Assembly: GCA_035760965.1 (NCBI GenBank)
Contig: DASTRY010000041.1
Coordinates: forward strand, 20,749 to 84,748
Reading direction: 5' to 3'
Length of the DNA: 64,000 nt
Origin: JADGHX01 sp035760965
GTDB taxonomy: Bacteria > Pseudomonadota > Gammaproteobacteria > Steroidobacterales > Steroidobacteraceae
Positions within the stretch are counted from its first letter, which is position 1. Each line of letters starts with the position of its first letter. This document shows, piece after piece, positions 18,179 to 27,035 of this stretch. The notes under the pieces were generated by a model. The model worked only from the letters and a program-made list of their open reading frames with translations, was not told where the DNA came from and did not search any database. A program made the position numbers and the translations under genes.

Positions 18179-21100
18179 CTAGGTCAGCTGGCTGATCGGC
18201 AGCGGGCGGGCGATGAAGTAGCCTTGGGCGAAATCTACGCCGATCCGCTTCAGCTCCTCGAGCACGACCGCCGTCTCGACGCACTCCGCGATGGTCGCGA
18301 TGCCGAGCGCGCGCCCGACCTTGCTGATGGCCTCGACCATGCTGCGATCCACCGGGTCCGCGCCGATCTGGCCGATGAACTGCCCGTCGATCTTCAGGTA
18401 GTCGACCGGCAGCGTCTTCAAGTACATGAACGAGGACAGACCGGTGCCGAAATCGTCCAGCGCGAACTTGCAGCCGCGCGTCTTCAGCTCGCGCATGAAG
18501 TGCACGGCATCCGCGAGGTTCGTGACCGCGGCGGTCTCGGTGATCTCGAAGCAGACGGCGCCGGCGATCACCGGGTCCGCGAGCGTCGCGAGCGCGAGAT
18601 CGACGAACGACTGCTCGTTGAGCGAGGTTCCGGACACGTTCACGGCGAGCGTCGGCAGCGGCGCGCCGCGCTGCTGCCGCTCGCGAAGCAGCGCCACGGC
18701 CTTCTGCACGACCCAACGGTCGATGATGGACATGGCGTTGTAACGCTCGGCGGCCGGAATGAACTCGCTCGGCTGCACGAGCTGTCCATCCTCGCCGCGC
18801 AGCTTGACGGTCAGCTCGTGGAAGCGCGGGGCGCTCTGCGAGCCGATCGCCGCGATCGGCTGGAAGAACAGCTCGAGCCGGTTCTCCTCGGCCGCGCGCG
18901 TCACGCGCGCGACCCAGTGCATCTCGCGATGGCGCCCCGAGATGCCGTCGGAGTCGTAGACGTGAATGCGATTGCGGCCACCGTCCTTTGCCGCGTAGCA
19001 CGCGATATCCGCGGCGCTCATGATGCTCGCGACGTTCTCCGTATCGCGCCTGATCTCGACGACGCCGATGCTGGCGCCCACCGACAGCGCCGTCGCGCCC
19101 CAGACGAAGCGGTAGTCCCGAATGGACTGCCGCACGCTTTCCGCGATGCGCATCGCCTGATCGAGCGTGCAGTTCTCGAGCAGCACGCCGAACTCAGCGC
19201 CACCGAGACGCGCGATGGTGTCGCAACCGCGCACGCGTGTCTGCAGCAGCCCGGTCACATCGCGCAGCAGCCGGTCGCCGGCCTGGTGTCCGCAGGTATC
19301 GTTGACGACCTTGAACTGATCGAGGTCGATGTAGAGCAGCGCGTACGAGCCCTCGCCCCGCTGGGCGCGCTGCACGGCGGCATGCAGGCGGCTGTCGAAC
19401 TCGCGCCGATTGATGAGGCCCGTGAGCGCGTCGTGGCTCGCCTGATAGGCCAGCGCGCGCTTGAGGCGCCGCTCCTTCGTCACATCGTGGAACACGATGA
19501 CGGCGCCGATCATGCGGCCCTGCCGGTCGCAGATCGGTGCCGCCGATTCCTGAATGGCGATCTCCTGCCCCGAGCGGGTGATCAACACCGAGTGGTCCAT
19601 GCCGTTCGCGTCGGGGCGGTTCTCGCCGCGACCGAGCGCGCGCAGCAGCGGGTTCTCGAGCGGCTCGTGCTGCAGCTCGGTGACGAGGTTCAGCACCTCG
19701 CCGACGTCGCGGCCGCGGGCGTCATCGGCGCTCCAGCCGGTGAGGCTTTCGGCCACGGGGTTCATGTAATCGATGCGGCCCTCCGCGTCCGTGCTGATCA
19801 CGGCATCGCCGATCGATTGCAGGGTGACCTCGGCGCGCTCCTTCTCCTCGAACACCGCCTGCTCGGCGCGCTTGCGCTCGGTGATGTCGTTCAGCGCGCC
19901 CTCGTAGCCGATGAGCCGACCCGCAGCGTCGCGAATGGCGCGTGAGTTCTCGAGGATGACGAGCTGCTGCCCATCCCGGCGCCGCGCGAGAAACTCGAAA
20001 TTGCGAATCTCGCCCTCGATCTCCACCCGGCGCACGAACTGCAGCCGATCCGCGGGATTCCAGTACAGCACTTCCGCGGTCTTCAGCGCGTACAGCTCTT
20101 CCGCGCTCGAATAGCCGAACATCGAGACGAATGCCGGATTCACCGACAGCAGCCGCCCGTCGCGGGCGCTCTGATACACGCCCTCGGAGATGCTCTCGAA
20201 CAGGCCGCGGTACTTCGCCTCGCTGCTGCGCAGGGCTTCTTCCGCCAGCCGCCGGTCGATGGCGATGCCGGCGAGCTGCGCGGCGTGCGCGATCATGTCC
20301 GTCTCGACCGGCGTCGGCAGCCCCACTTCGTTGCGAAATACGCCGAGCGAGCCCAGCACCTTGCCGTTCGCCGCCTTGATCGGCAACGACCAGGCGGCGC
20401 GCAGGCCCGCATCGAGCGCGGCGTGCCGACGCTGCTCCCAGAACGGGTCCTTCGCGATGTCGGGCACGAGCACGTGCCGCGCGAGATACACGGCGGCAGA
20501 GCAGGAGCCGTTGCGAATGTCGATGGGCGCGTGAGTCAGCGACGCGCGCAGCGGCTCGGGCAGGCGCGGCGCCACGATGTAGGCGAAAGAGCGGCCATCC
20601 TCGGCGAGCACGCTCACCGAGCACATCGTGCCGACACCCTGCGATTCGATGAGCCGGGTGATCGATTCGAGCACCTCCGGCAACGGCGCATTGCCCGTGA
20701 GCTTCTCGAAGACCTCGCGCTCGGCGGCCGCGACGCTCTCCTCGCGCTTGCGTTCGGAGATATCCGTGATGCTGCCGCGCACGAGGCGGCGCGTGCTGCT
20801 CGGCAGCCGCACGAGGCGCACTTCGCACATGAACTCGTTGCCGAACGCGTCGCGATGCTGCCACTCGAAGATTTGCGGACCGAGATCGAGCGCCCGCTCG
20901 ACGCGCATGCGCACCTGATCGCTCGAATCCGAGCCGTCCGGCTGCCGCGGCGGCGAGAGCGCATCCGGCCCGATCTTCAGCAGGTGCTCACGATCGAGCC
21001 CGAAGAGCCGCTCGGCGTTCTCGTTGACGTCGATGAAGCGGTTGAGATCGGCATCCAGCACGACGATGGCATCGGGCGCGTGATCGATGAGCAGCCGATA

Positions 21101-21865
21101 GCGCGCCTCGCTCTCGCGCATCGCCTGCTCCGACTCGCGCCGCTCCGTAACGTCGCGCAAGCACACGACGTACATCTCGCGCCGGCTCAAGCGCGCGTTG
21201 CTCACGGCCATCTCGAGCGGGAACGCGCGGCCGTCCTTGCGCATGCCCCACGACTCGCGCGAGGCCAAGTCCATGTGCGTATCGCCGGAGGTTGCGGCGA
21301 GCCGCTGCAGGGCCTGCGTGACGCTCTCGTGCTGCGCGATGCGCGGGATCAGCAGGTCGATGCGCTCGCCGACCACCTCGGCCTCGCTGAAGCCGAACAC
21401 CCGCTCGCCGGTGGGATTCAGGGTGCGGATGACGCCCTCCTCGTCCACCGTCAGCACCACGTCCTTGATGTGATCGAGGATGACCTGCAGATGCTCGGAG
21501 CTCTGCGTGCGCACCTCGTGCGCCATGGCGCGCGCTTCGTCCGCCATGAGCCGCATCGACTGCACGATGCCGCGGCGTTCGTCGTCGACGGCCTGATAGT
21601 GCGCGCTCACCATGCGCAGCAACGCGCCGACGTCGATCGTGCTGGAGCCGCTGCGCAAGCGCAGCTCGCGGAGTTGCGCCCGCAGATGCGCGTGCAGCTC
21701 GGGACTGTCTTCGCCGAAAACACCCGTTACGCCGGTGAGCGTCGTGCTCGCCGTCAGAGCGTCCTGAACGAGAGCGCTCGAGCCGAGCGAGCCCCGTTCC
21801 TGGGGGTGCAGGGCTCCCTCATCCTGCGTCTCGAGACGCGCGCGGATGTTCGACGTTTTTGACAT
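18179..21865 (-). CDS. PAS/GAF sensor with degenerate GGDEF (GGAEF) and EAL domains
   Basis: 1228-residue cytoplasmic c-di-GMP signalling protein without membrane helices. Order: N-terminal helical region (1-125); PAS about 130-245 (LTVDEEGVIRTLNPTGERVF); PAS about 255-370; GAF about 385-545; PAS about 545-670; PAS about 675-795; GGDEF about 800-970; EAL about 980-1228. The GGDEF signature is GGAEF at 888-892, so the acidic metal ligand is lost and cyclase activity is unlikely. The EAL motif reads ELT with Glu1017 kept; VNVSG, ITETA, DDFGTG, LKIDGQF and AQGYF are intact, so phosphodiesterase activity is plausible. It may set c-di-GMP for the EPS genes downstream. Confidence 0.92.
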   Translation of the reverse strand: MSKTSNIRARLETQDEGALHPQERGSLGSSALVQDALTASTTLTGVTGVFGEDSPELHAHLRAQLRELRLRSGSSTIDVGALLRMVSAHYQAVDDERRGIVQSMRLMADEARAMAHEVRTQSSEHLQVILDHIKDVVLTVDEEGVIRTLNPTGERVFGFSEAEVVGERIDLLIPRIAQHESVTQALQRLAATSGDTHMDLASRESWGMRKDGRAFPLEMAVSNARLSRREMYVVCLRDVTERRESEQAMRESEARYRLLIDHAPDAIVVLDADLNRFIDVNENAERLFGLDREHLLKIGPDALSPPRQPDGSDSSDQVRMRVERALDLGPQIFEWQHRDAFGNEFMCEVRLVRLPSSTRRLVRGSITDISERKREESVAAAEREVFEKLTGNAPLPEVLESITRLIESQGVGTMCSVSVLAEDGRSFAYIVAPRLPEPLRASLTHAPIDIRNGSCSAAVYLARHVLVPDIAKDPFWEQRRHAALDAGLRAAWSLPIKAANGKVLGSLGVFRNEVGLPTPVETDMIAHAAQLAGIAIDRRLAEEALRSSEAKYRGLFESISEGVYQSARDGRLLSVNPAFVSMFGYSSAEELYALKTAEVLYWNPADRLQFVRRVEIEGEIRNFEFLARRRDGQQLVILENSRAIRDAAGRLIGYEGALNDITERKRAEQAVFEEKERAEVTLQSIGDAVISTDAEGRIDYMNPVAESLTGWSADDARGRDVGEVLNLVTELQHEPLENPLLRALGRGENRPDANGMDHSVLITRSGQEIAIQESAAPICDRQGRMIGAVIVFHDVTKERRLKRALAYQASHDALTGLINRREFDSRLHAAVQRAQRGEGSYALLYIDLDQFKVVNDTCGHQAGDRLLRDVTGLLQTRVRGCDTIARLGGAEFGVLLENCTLDQAMRIAESVRQSIRDYRFVWGATALSVGASIGVVEIRRDTENVASIMSAADIACYAAKDGGRNRIHVYDSDGISGRHREMHWVARVTRAAEENRLELFFQPIAAIGSQSAPRFHELTVKLRGEDGQLVQPSEFIPAAERYNAMSIIDRWVVQKAVALLRERQQRGAPLPTLAVNVSGTSLNEQSFVDLALATLADPVIAGAVCFEITETAAVTNLADAVHFMRELKTRGCKFALDDFGTGLSSFMYLKTLPVDYLKIDGQFIGQIGADPVDRSMVEAISKVGRALGIATIAECVETAVVLEELKRIGVDFAQGYFIARPLPISQLT

Positions 21866-21902
21866 AAGCGAGGCGTCCGATCCCAGCGGAAATCATAAGA
21901 GG

Positions 21903-21921
21903 CGCGGCTGCGGGAGCCGCG
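21903..21921 (-). terminator. hairpin after the lipoprotein gene
   Basis: CGCGGCT-(5 nt)-AGCCGCG inverted repeat lying 23 bp beyond the stop of the lipoprotein gene at 21944 and before the PAS/GGAEF/EAL start. On the minus strand it is followed by CCTCTTAT, a weak T-rich tail. Confidence 0.45.
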
Positions 21922-21943
21922 TGATCCGCCTCGCGCTTTTCGG

Positions 21944-22519
21944 TCAGGGCTGGGGCTTGGGTGCGACCTGCTGGGCCGCGGGCGGAGGCAGCTCCGGCAA
22001 GCCCGCGCCGGCGATGATCGGGATGGAGTAGATCCGCGACACCGACTGCGTCGGCGAGTCACTGATTACGGTCACCGTGACGGAGTAGATGCCGTCGGCA
22101 GCCGGATTCACGGTGACGACGTGGGAGATGCCTTTGCCGACGGCGGGCCGCTCGATCTGGCCTGTCTCCTCGCCCTTCACCAGGGTGAGGCCCTGGCTCG
22201 CCTGGAACCGGGCGTACATGCGCTCGAGCTCGACGACCGGCGTCAGCGCGAGGCGGATGTCGACGGGCTTGCCCACGACCGGCCGGGCCGACAGGGCGAA
22301 CTTCACGTCCACGGCCCCCGGAGCCTTGCTGGCGCTGACGGCACTGACCATGTCGGGCGCCTCGGCGGGGCGCGGGACGGCGGGCTTGTCGGATGCCGGC
22401 GCCGCGGCCGCGGGATCGGGTTCGGGCGTGCCGCCGCAGGCCGTGAGGCCGGCGGCCGCCATCAAAACGAGCCCCGCCGCCCACCCGGCAGTACCCCTAT
22501 CGCATCTCGACATTCGCAT
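21944..22519 (-). CDS. hypothetical lipoprotein
   Basis: 191-residue protein not recognised beyond its signals. A type II signal peptide ends with the lipobox LTAC (Cys about 28), followed by a Pro/Ala-rich linker and a compact beta-rich domain (VDVKFALSARPVVGKPVDIRLAL, then GIYSVTVTVISDSPTQSVSRIYSIPIIAG) resembling an Ig-like or carbohydrate-binding sandwich. The C-terminus is Pro/Gln-rich. It is probably anchored in the outer membrane facing the periplasm. Neighbours on the same strand are the SrkA-like kinase (174 bp upstream) and the PAS/GGAEF/EAL gene; no functional link is evident. Confidence 0.8.
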   Translation of the reverse strand: MRMSRCDRGTAGWAAGLVLMAAAGLTACGGTPEPDPAAAAPASDKPAVPRPAEAPDMVSAVSASKAPGAVDVKFALSARPVVGKPVDIRLALTPVVELERMYARFQASQGLTLVKGEETGQIERPAVGKGISHVVTVNPAADGIYSVTVTVISDSPTQSVSRIYSIPIIAGAGLPELPPPAAQQVAPKPQP

Positions 22520-22693
22520 GACTCCCGCGAACCCCGACCCTTCGTCATTCGTCGCGGTGTTCTTGTGCTCGTGACCGCGACGGGTGCGTGCGAACGATAC
22601 CGAACCGGCGCCCGGAGCACACGCTCGTATATCTCAAAATCCGGACGCTGCCGCGGGCACGACCGGCCCCGAAACGGCGCGCGGCGGGGCGGA

Positions 22694-23701
22694 TCAAAGA
22701 CGCGAGATGGCGAGCGACGGCGGGTCGTCGACGGCTGCGACCTGTTCCAGCAGATCGTTGATGTGCCCTTCCCAGTACCGGCCGGTGCCGAACCAGGTGA
22801 ACGCGCGCGGAAAGGCCGGGTCGGCCCAGCGCGTGGCGAGCCATGCCGCATGGTGCAGCATCCGCAGGGCCCGGAGCGGCTCGATGAGCCGCAGCTCGAC
22901 GAAGTCGAACTCGCGGAACTGCTCGTAGCCTTCGAGCAGCTCGCGCCACTGCCGCTGCTGCTCGCTCTCGGAGCCGGACAGGAGCATCCAGAGATCCTGG
23001 ACTGCGGGCGCCGTCATGCAGTCGTCGAGATCGACGAACACCGGCCCCTCCTCGCTCCACAGCAGGTTGCCGAGATGGCAATCGCCGTGCACCCGCAGCT
23101 CGCGCACGGCGCCGACCTCGTCGAACACCCGCTCGATTCGCTCGAGCAGCGCATCGGTCGCGCGCAGATAGGATTCTTCGAGCGCCGCGGGCAGGAGGCC
23201 GCTGTCGATCACCTGGTCGCGCGCGGCGAACCCGAACCGCTCGACGCTCAAGCGCTCGCGCGTCCGGAACGGCCGCACGCTGCCGACGCGATGCAACCGC
23301 GCGAGGCTGCGGCCGAGCATCACGCGCGCCTCGGGGGCATCGAGCTCCGGCGGACGACCGCGCATCCAGGGAAAAACGGCAAAACGGAACTCGCGGAAGC
23401 GGAACAAAGTCGTGCCGTTCACGTTGAACGGGGCGGCAACCGCGAGCTCGGCCGCGGCCAGCTCCGCCGTGAAGGCATGCTCCTCTGCGATCTGCGCATC
23501 GGACCAGCGCCCCGGGCGATAGAACTTCAGGACCACCATGCCTTCGGGCGTGCCCATCTGGTACACGCGGTTCTCGTAGCTGTTCAGCGCGAAGAGTCGC
23601 CCATCGCTCTCGAAACCGAGCGAGGCCGCCGCGTCGAGCACGACATCCGGGGTGAGCCCTGCGAAAGGTTTCACGGCGTCGTCGGGGCTTTTGTCTATCA
23701 T
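22694..23701 (-). CDS. srkA: SrkA/YihE-like stress response kinase
   Basis: 335-residue Ser/Thr protein kinase with a choline-kinase/APH fold. ATG 23701 is preferred over TTG 23707. Features: GRLFALNSYENRVYQMG at the nucleotide-binding strands, VVLKFYRPGRWS with the ATP Lys, catalytic loop HGDCHLGNLLW, and the Mg-binding FVDLDDC followed by PAVQDLWMLLSG, all as in E. coli SrkA. SrkA counters stress-induced cell death. It is transcribed divergently from galE with 34 bp between the starts, so their promoters overlap. Confidence 0.92.
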   Translation of the reverse strand: MIDKSPDDAVKPFAGLTPDVVLDAAASLGFESDGRLFALNSYENRVYQMGTPEGMVVLKFYRPGRWSDAQIAEEHAFTAELAAAELAVAAPFNVNGTTLFRFREFRFAVFPWMRGRPPELDAPEARVMLGRSLARLHRVGSVRPFRTRERLSVERFGFAARDQVIDSGLLPAALEESYLRATDALLERIERVFDEVGAVRELRVHGDCHLGNLLWSEEGPVFVDLDDCMTAPAVQDLWMLLSGSESEQQRQWRELLEGYEQFREFDFVELRLIEPLRALRMLHHAAWLATRWADPAFPRAFTWFGTGRYWEGHINDLLEQVAAVDDPPSLAISRL

Positions 23702-23735
23702 CGGCAACGGCGAACTCTACGGGGAAACAACACGA

Positions 23736-24728
23736 ATGGATCGAGGCACCATCTTAGTCACCGGAGGCGCCGGCTACATCGGCAGCCACACTGTCCTCCA
23801 GCTGCGCGAGCGAGGCGAGCGGGTGGTGGTGCTCGACAATCTCTACAGTGGTTTCCGGCAAGCGGTGCTCGATACGCCGCTGATCGTCGGCAGCGTCGGC
23901 GATCGGGAGCTGGTCGCCCGGGTGCTGCGCGATCACAAGGTCGATACCGTCCTGCACTTCGCGGCGCACACCATCGTGCCCGAGTCCGTCGCCGACCCGC
24001 TCAAGTACTACGGCAACAATACGTGCGGGACGCGCACGCTCCTCGAATGCTGCGCCGAGGCCGGGGTCAAGCACTTCGTGTTCTCCTCGACCGCGGCCGT
24101 GTATGGCATCCCCTCCTCGCCCTATGCCGACGAAACGACCCCCACCGCACCGATCAATCCGTACGGCACTTCGAAGCTCATGTCCGAGTGGATGCTGCGC
24201 GACCTCGCCGCGGCGAGCCCGCTGCGGTACGTCTCGCTGCGCTACTTCAACGTAGCGGGATCGGATACGGGCGGACGCCTCGGCCAATCCACCCGCAAGG
24301 CGACGCTGCTCATCAAGGTGGCCTGCGAGGTGGTCGTCGGCAAGCGCCAACACCTCTCGATCTTCGGGACGGACTACGCGACCCCCGACGGTACCGGCGT
24401 GCGCGACTACATCCACGTCGAGGACCTGGCTCGGGCGCACCTCGACGCGCTCACCTATCTGCGCGATGGCGGACCGTCGGTGGTGCTGAACTGCGGGTAC
24501 GGGCACGGGTACAGTGTCCGCGACGTCATCCGGACCGTCGAGAAAGTGGTGGCCGCCCCGCTTCCCGTGAAGGAGGAGCCCCGCCGCGCGGGCGATCCCC
24601 CGATCCTGGTCGCCAAGGCCGACCGGGTGCGTGCGACGCTCGGCTGGACCCCGAAACTCGATGATCTCGACCTCATCGTCCGCAGCGCCCTCGACTGGGA
24701 ACGCAAACTTCAGCGCGCTCCCTGGTAG
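23736..24728 (+). CDS. galE: UDP-glucose 4-epimerase
   Basis: 330-residue extended short-chain dehydrogenase. NAD-binding TGGAGYIGSHTV at about 9-20, catalytic YGTSK (Tyr in NPYGTSKLMSE) and Ser in FSSTAAVYG, and the GalE-specific RYFNVAGSD and GTGVRDYIHVEDLA segments. It interconverts UDP-glucose and UDP-galactose and so can supply precursors for the EPS region to the right. It begins 24 bp before the histidine kinase gene ends its own leader; the following glrK-like gene starts 23 bp after its stop, so co-transcription is possible. Confidence 0.95.
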   Translation: MDRGTILVTGGAGYIGSHTVLQLRERGERVVVLDNLYSGFRQAVLDTPLIVGSVGDRELVARVLRDHKVDTVLHFAAHTIVPESVADPLKYYGNNTCGTRTLLECCAEAGVKHFVFSSTAAVYGIPSSPYADETTPTAPINPYGTSKLMSEWMLRDLAAASPLRYVSLRYFNVAGSDTGGRLGQSTRKATLLIKVACEVVVGKRQHLSIFGTDYATPDGTGVRDYIHVEDLARAHLDALTYLRDGGPSVVLNCGYGHGYSVRDVIRTVEKVVAAPLPVKEEPRRAGDPPILVAKADRVRATLGWTPKLDDLDLIVRSALDWERKLQRAPW

Positions 24729-24751
24729 CCGCACCGCTACAATGGACGGCC

Positions 24752-26254
24752 ATGCGTTGGGCCCGTCCTAAGTCTCTGAGCGGCTTGATGCTGCTCGGCC
24801 TGTTTCTGATCGCCGCGCCGCTCGTCGTCGCGCTGGTCGATGCCGGCCTGCAAATTCGCGTGCTCGCGAGCACCGGGCAGAAGCTCGTGACCGAGGGCGT
24901 CGGGGCCGCGCGCGCCTCGCAGGAGATGTTCAGCAAGATCGCCGAGGTGGAGCGCGCGGCCAAGCTGTACAACGTCCTCAAAACCTCGGACGTTCTCACC
25001 GCCTACCGCAACCAGGACGAGGGACTCTCCGCCATCCGCAGCCAGCTCGACCGCCACCTGCGTACGGCGGAATCGCGCAAGACGCTCGAGGAGCTCGGCG
25101 ATCTGCAGGGAACGATTCGTCTCAGCGTACTGTCCATGCCCCACGGCGCGGCCGATCCGGACGATCTGTCGCGTCGGTTCGCGGAGCTGAGCGCGCTCGC
25201 CAATCGAGTCGCGCAGCAGAGCAAGGCGGAGATCGACTCCGAGGTCGCGGCTCTCGAGCAGCAGACGCAACGCGCAAGACGTCGCCTGCTGTGGCAATCG
25301 GCATTGCTGCTGCCCCTCACGGTGATCGCGATCATCGCGGTGACGCTCGTCGTGGGTCGCCCGCTGCGCACGCTCGATCGCGCGATCAGCGAGCTCGGCA
25401 GCGGCACGTTCTCGCGCGAGATCGTGGTCTCCGGTCCGCAGGACCTCGAGCGGCTCGGCCGCCAGCTCGAATGGCTGCGCGGACGCCTGCTCGATCTGGC
25501 GAACGAGCGCAGCCGCTTCCTGCGCCACATGTCGCACGAACTGAAGACGCCGCTTGCGAACATCCGCGAAGGCACGGAGCTTCTGATGGACGGCGCGGTC
25601 GGCGAGCTCGACACGAATCAACGGGAGGTAACGGGAATTCTGCGGGAGAACGGCATCAAGCTGCAGCGGCTGATCGAGAACCTGCTCTCGTTCAGCGCCT
25701 GGCAGAGCTCCGCATCGTCGCTCGACATCAGCGAGTTCCGGCTGCGCCCGCTCGTCAAGCAGGTGCTCGAAAATCAGCAGCTCACGCTGCTCTCGCAGCG
25801 CGTGCGTCTCGACGTGAAGATCGAGGACGTGACGCTCGTTGCGGATCGCGGCAAAGTGCGCCTCATACTGGAGAATCTGCTGTCGAACGCGGTGAAGTAC
25901 TCGCCGAAGGGTGGGGTCATTCACATGAGCGCGCAGCGCGCCGACGATCAGCTCGTGCTCGATGTGGCGGACAACGGCCCGGGCATCGCGGCCGAGGATC
26001 GCGCGCACATCTTCGATGCATTCTATACCGGACGCGCCGCGCGCAGCGGCAGCCTGAAGGGTACGGGCATCGGGCTGTCGGTGGTGCTCGAGTTCGTGAA
26101 CGCGCACGGCGGCAGCGTGCAGCTCATCGACGGCGAATTCCCGGGCGCACATTTCCGGATCCTCATGCCCATTCACGCCGCGAGCGGCGATCAACCCGCG
26201 AGCAGCTCGACACGAGATGCGAAGGACTCACGCGAACATGCCAATGCCGCGTGA
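24752..26254 (+). CDS. glrK: GlrK/QseE-like sensor histidine kinase
   Basis: 500-residue inner-membrane sensor kinase. First helix about 10-30, periplasmic helical domain to about 185, second helix about 186-206 (LLWQSALLLPLTVIAIIAV), HAMP to about 250, dimerisation/phosphoacceptor domain with His262 in HMSHELKTPLANIREG, and the ATPase domain with N box (LENLLSNAVKYSPKGG), DNGPGIAAEDRAHIFDAFY and GTGIGLSVV. The downstream order kinase, lipoprotein, sigma-54 response regulator is that of the E. coli glrK-yfhG-glrR (qseEGF) operon, so the assignment rests on both sequence and context. Confidence 0.9.
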   Translation: MRWARPKSLSGLMLLGLFLIAAPLVVALVDAGLQIRVLASTGQKLVTEGVGAARASQEMFSKIAEVERAAKLYNVLKTSDVLTAYRNQDEGLSAIRSQLDRHLRTAESRKTLEELGDLQGTIRLSVLSMPHGAADPDDLSRRFAELSALANRVAQQSKAEIDSEVAALEQQTQRARRRLLWQSALLLPLTVIAIIAVTLVVGRPLRTLDRAISELGSGTFSREIVVSGPQDLERLGRQLEWLRGRLLDLANERSRFLRHMSHELKTPLANIREGTELLMDGAVGELDTNQREVTGILRENGIKLQRLIENLLSFSAWQSSASSLDISEFRLRPLVKQVLENQQLTLLSQRVRLDVKIEDVTLVADRGKVRLILENLLSNAVKYSPKGGVIHMSAQRADDQLVLDVADNGPGIAAEDRAHIFDAFYTGRAARSGSLKGTGIGLSVVLEFVNAHGGSVQLIDGEFPGAHFRILMPIHAASGDQPASSSTRDAKDSREHANAA

Positions 26255-26921
26255 GCTTTCGTCGGGGCGCGCGACCTGGCTCTCGCGCGCGGCGTTCCCC
26301 ACCGCTGCCGCACTGCTCGTCGCGCTCGGGCTCGCGGGCTGTACCGCGGCCGACCTCTTCACACGCAGCCCGCCGCGCGCGGCGGAGCCCGCGCCGGTGG
26401 TCGATCGCACCACCGCCGCCGCGATAGTCGTGACGGGCTATCTCGACGGTCTGCAGAAGCTGCTCATGAGCCCGCCCGCCGAGCAGGCCGAGATCGTCGC
26501 CGCGGCTCAGCGCGAATTCGAGCTCGCGCCGACGCCGAGTCATCAGCTTCGATACGCCCTCATCCTCGCGACGCCGGGCCACGCCGCGACCGATCAGCCG
26601 CGCGCGCAGCGCATGTTGCGCGAGCTGATGGCATCGCCCGCGGCGCTCCTGCCTGCCGAACGCGCGCTCGCCTTCCTCGAGATGCAGAAGGTCGACGCGC
26701 AAGTGACGCTCGTCACGGAGAACAAGCGCCTGCAGGCCGCCGCGGCTCGCACGCAAGCGGACAAAAGTAGCGCCTTGGCAAAGCGACTTCAGTCGGAGCA
26801 GGATGAAAACGCCCGTTTACGTAAAGAGCTCGACGCCGCGCAGGCAAAGCTCGATGCCATTTCCGATATCGAGCGCTCCCTGTCGGAGCGAAAACCGAGC
26901 GCTGAATCACGCTCGCCTTGA
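26238..26921 (+). CDS. qseG: QseG-like lipoprotein
   Basis: About 227 residues from ATG 26238, overlapping the end of glrK by 17 nt. Lipoprotein signal peptide with lipobox LAGC; helical domain rich in Ala/Leu; C-terminal coiled coil (QTAAAR region to KELDAAQAKLDAISDIERSLSE), the organisation of YfhG/QseG. In E. coli QseG is an outer-membrane lipoprotein that touches the kinase periplasmic domain and modulates its signalling. Similarity is mostly architectural, so the name leans on the operon position. Confidence 0.75.
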   Translation: MPMPRELSSGRATWLSRAAFPTAAALLVALGLAGCTAADLFTRSPPRAAEPAPVVDRTTAAAIVVTGYLDGLQKLLMSPPAEQAEIVAAAQREFELAPTPSHQLRYALILATPGHAATDQPRAQRMLRELMASPAALLPAERALAFLEMQKVDAQVTLVTENKRLQAAAARTQADKSSALAKRLQSEQDENARLRKELDAAQAKLDAISDIERSLSERKPSAESRSP

Positions 26922-27035
26922 CGCCAAACGGCGACACGCTCAGAACGTATTAGTATCGGAGGCTGTCGCACAGCCAGTAGGAATTTTCCCGTGCTTCAGC
27001 CCGCCGTATATACCGAGAATCGAAGGACACCGATC

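Noticed and set aside
18161..21862. Long plus-strand open frames opposite the PAS/GGAEF/EAL gene
   Set aside because: No domain resemblance, composition typical of antisense in GC-rich DNA.
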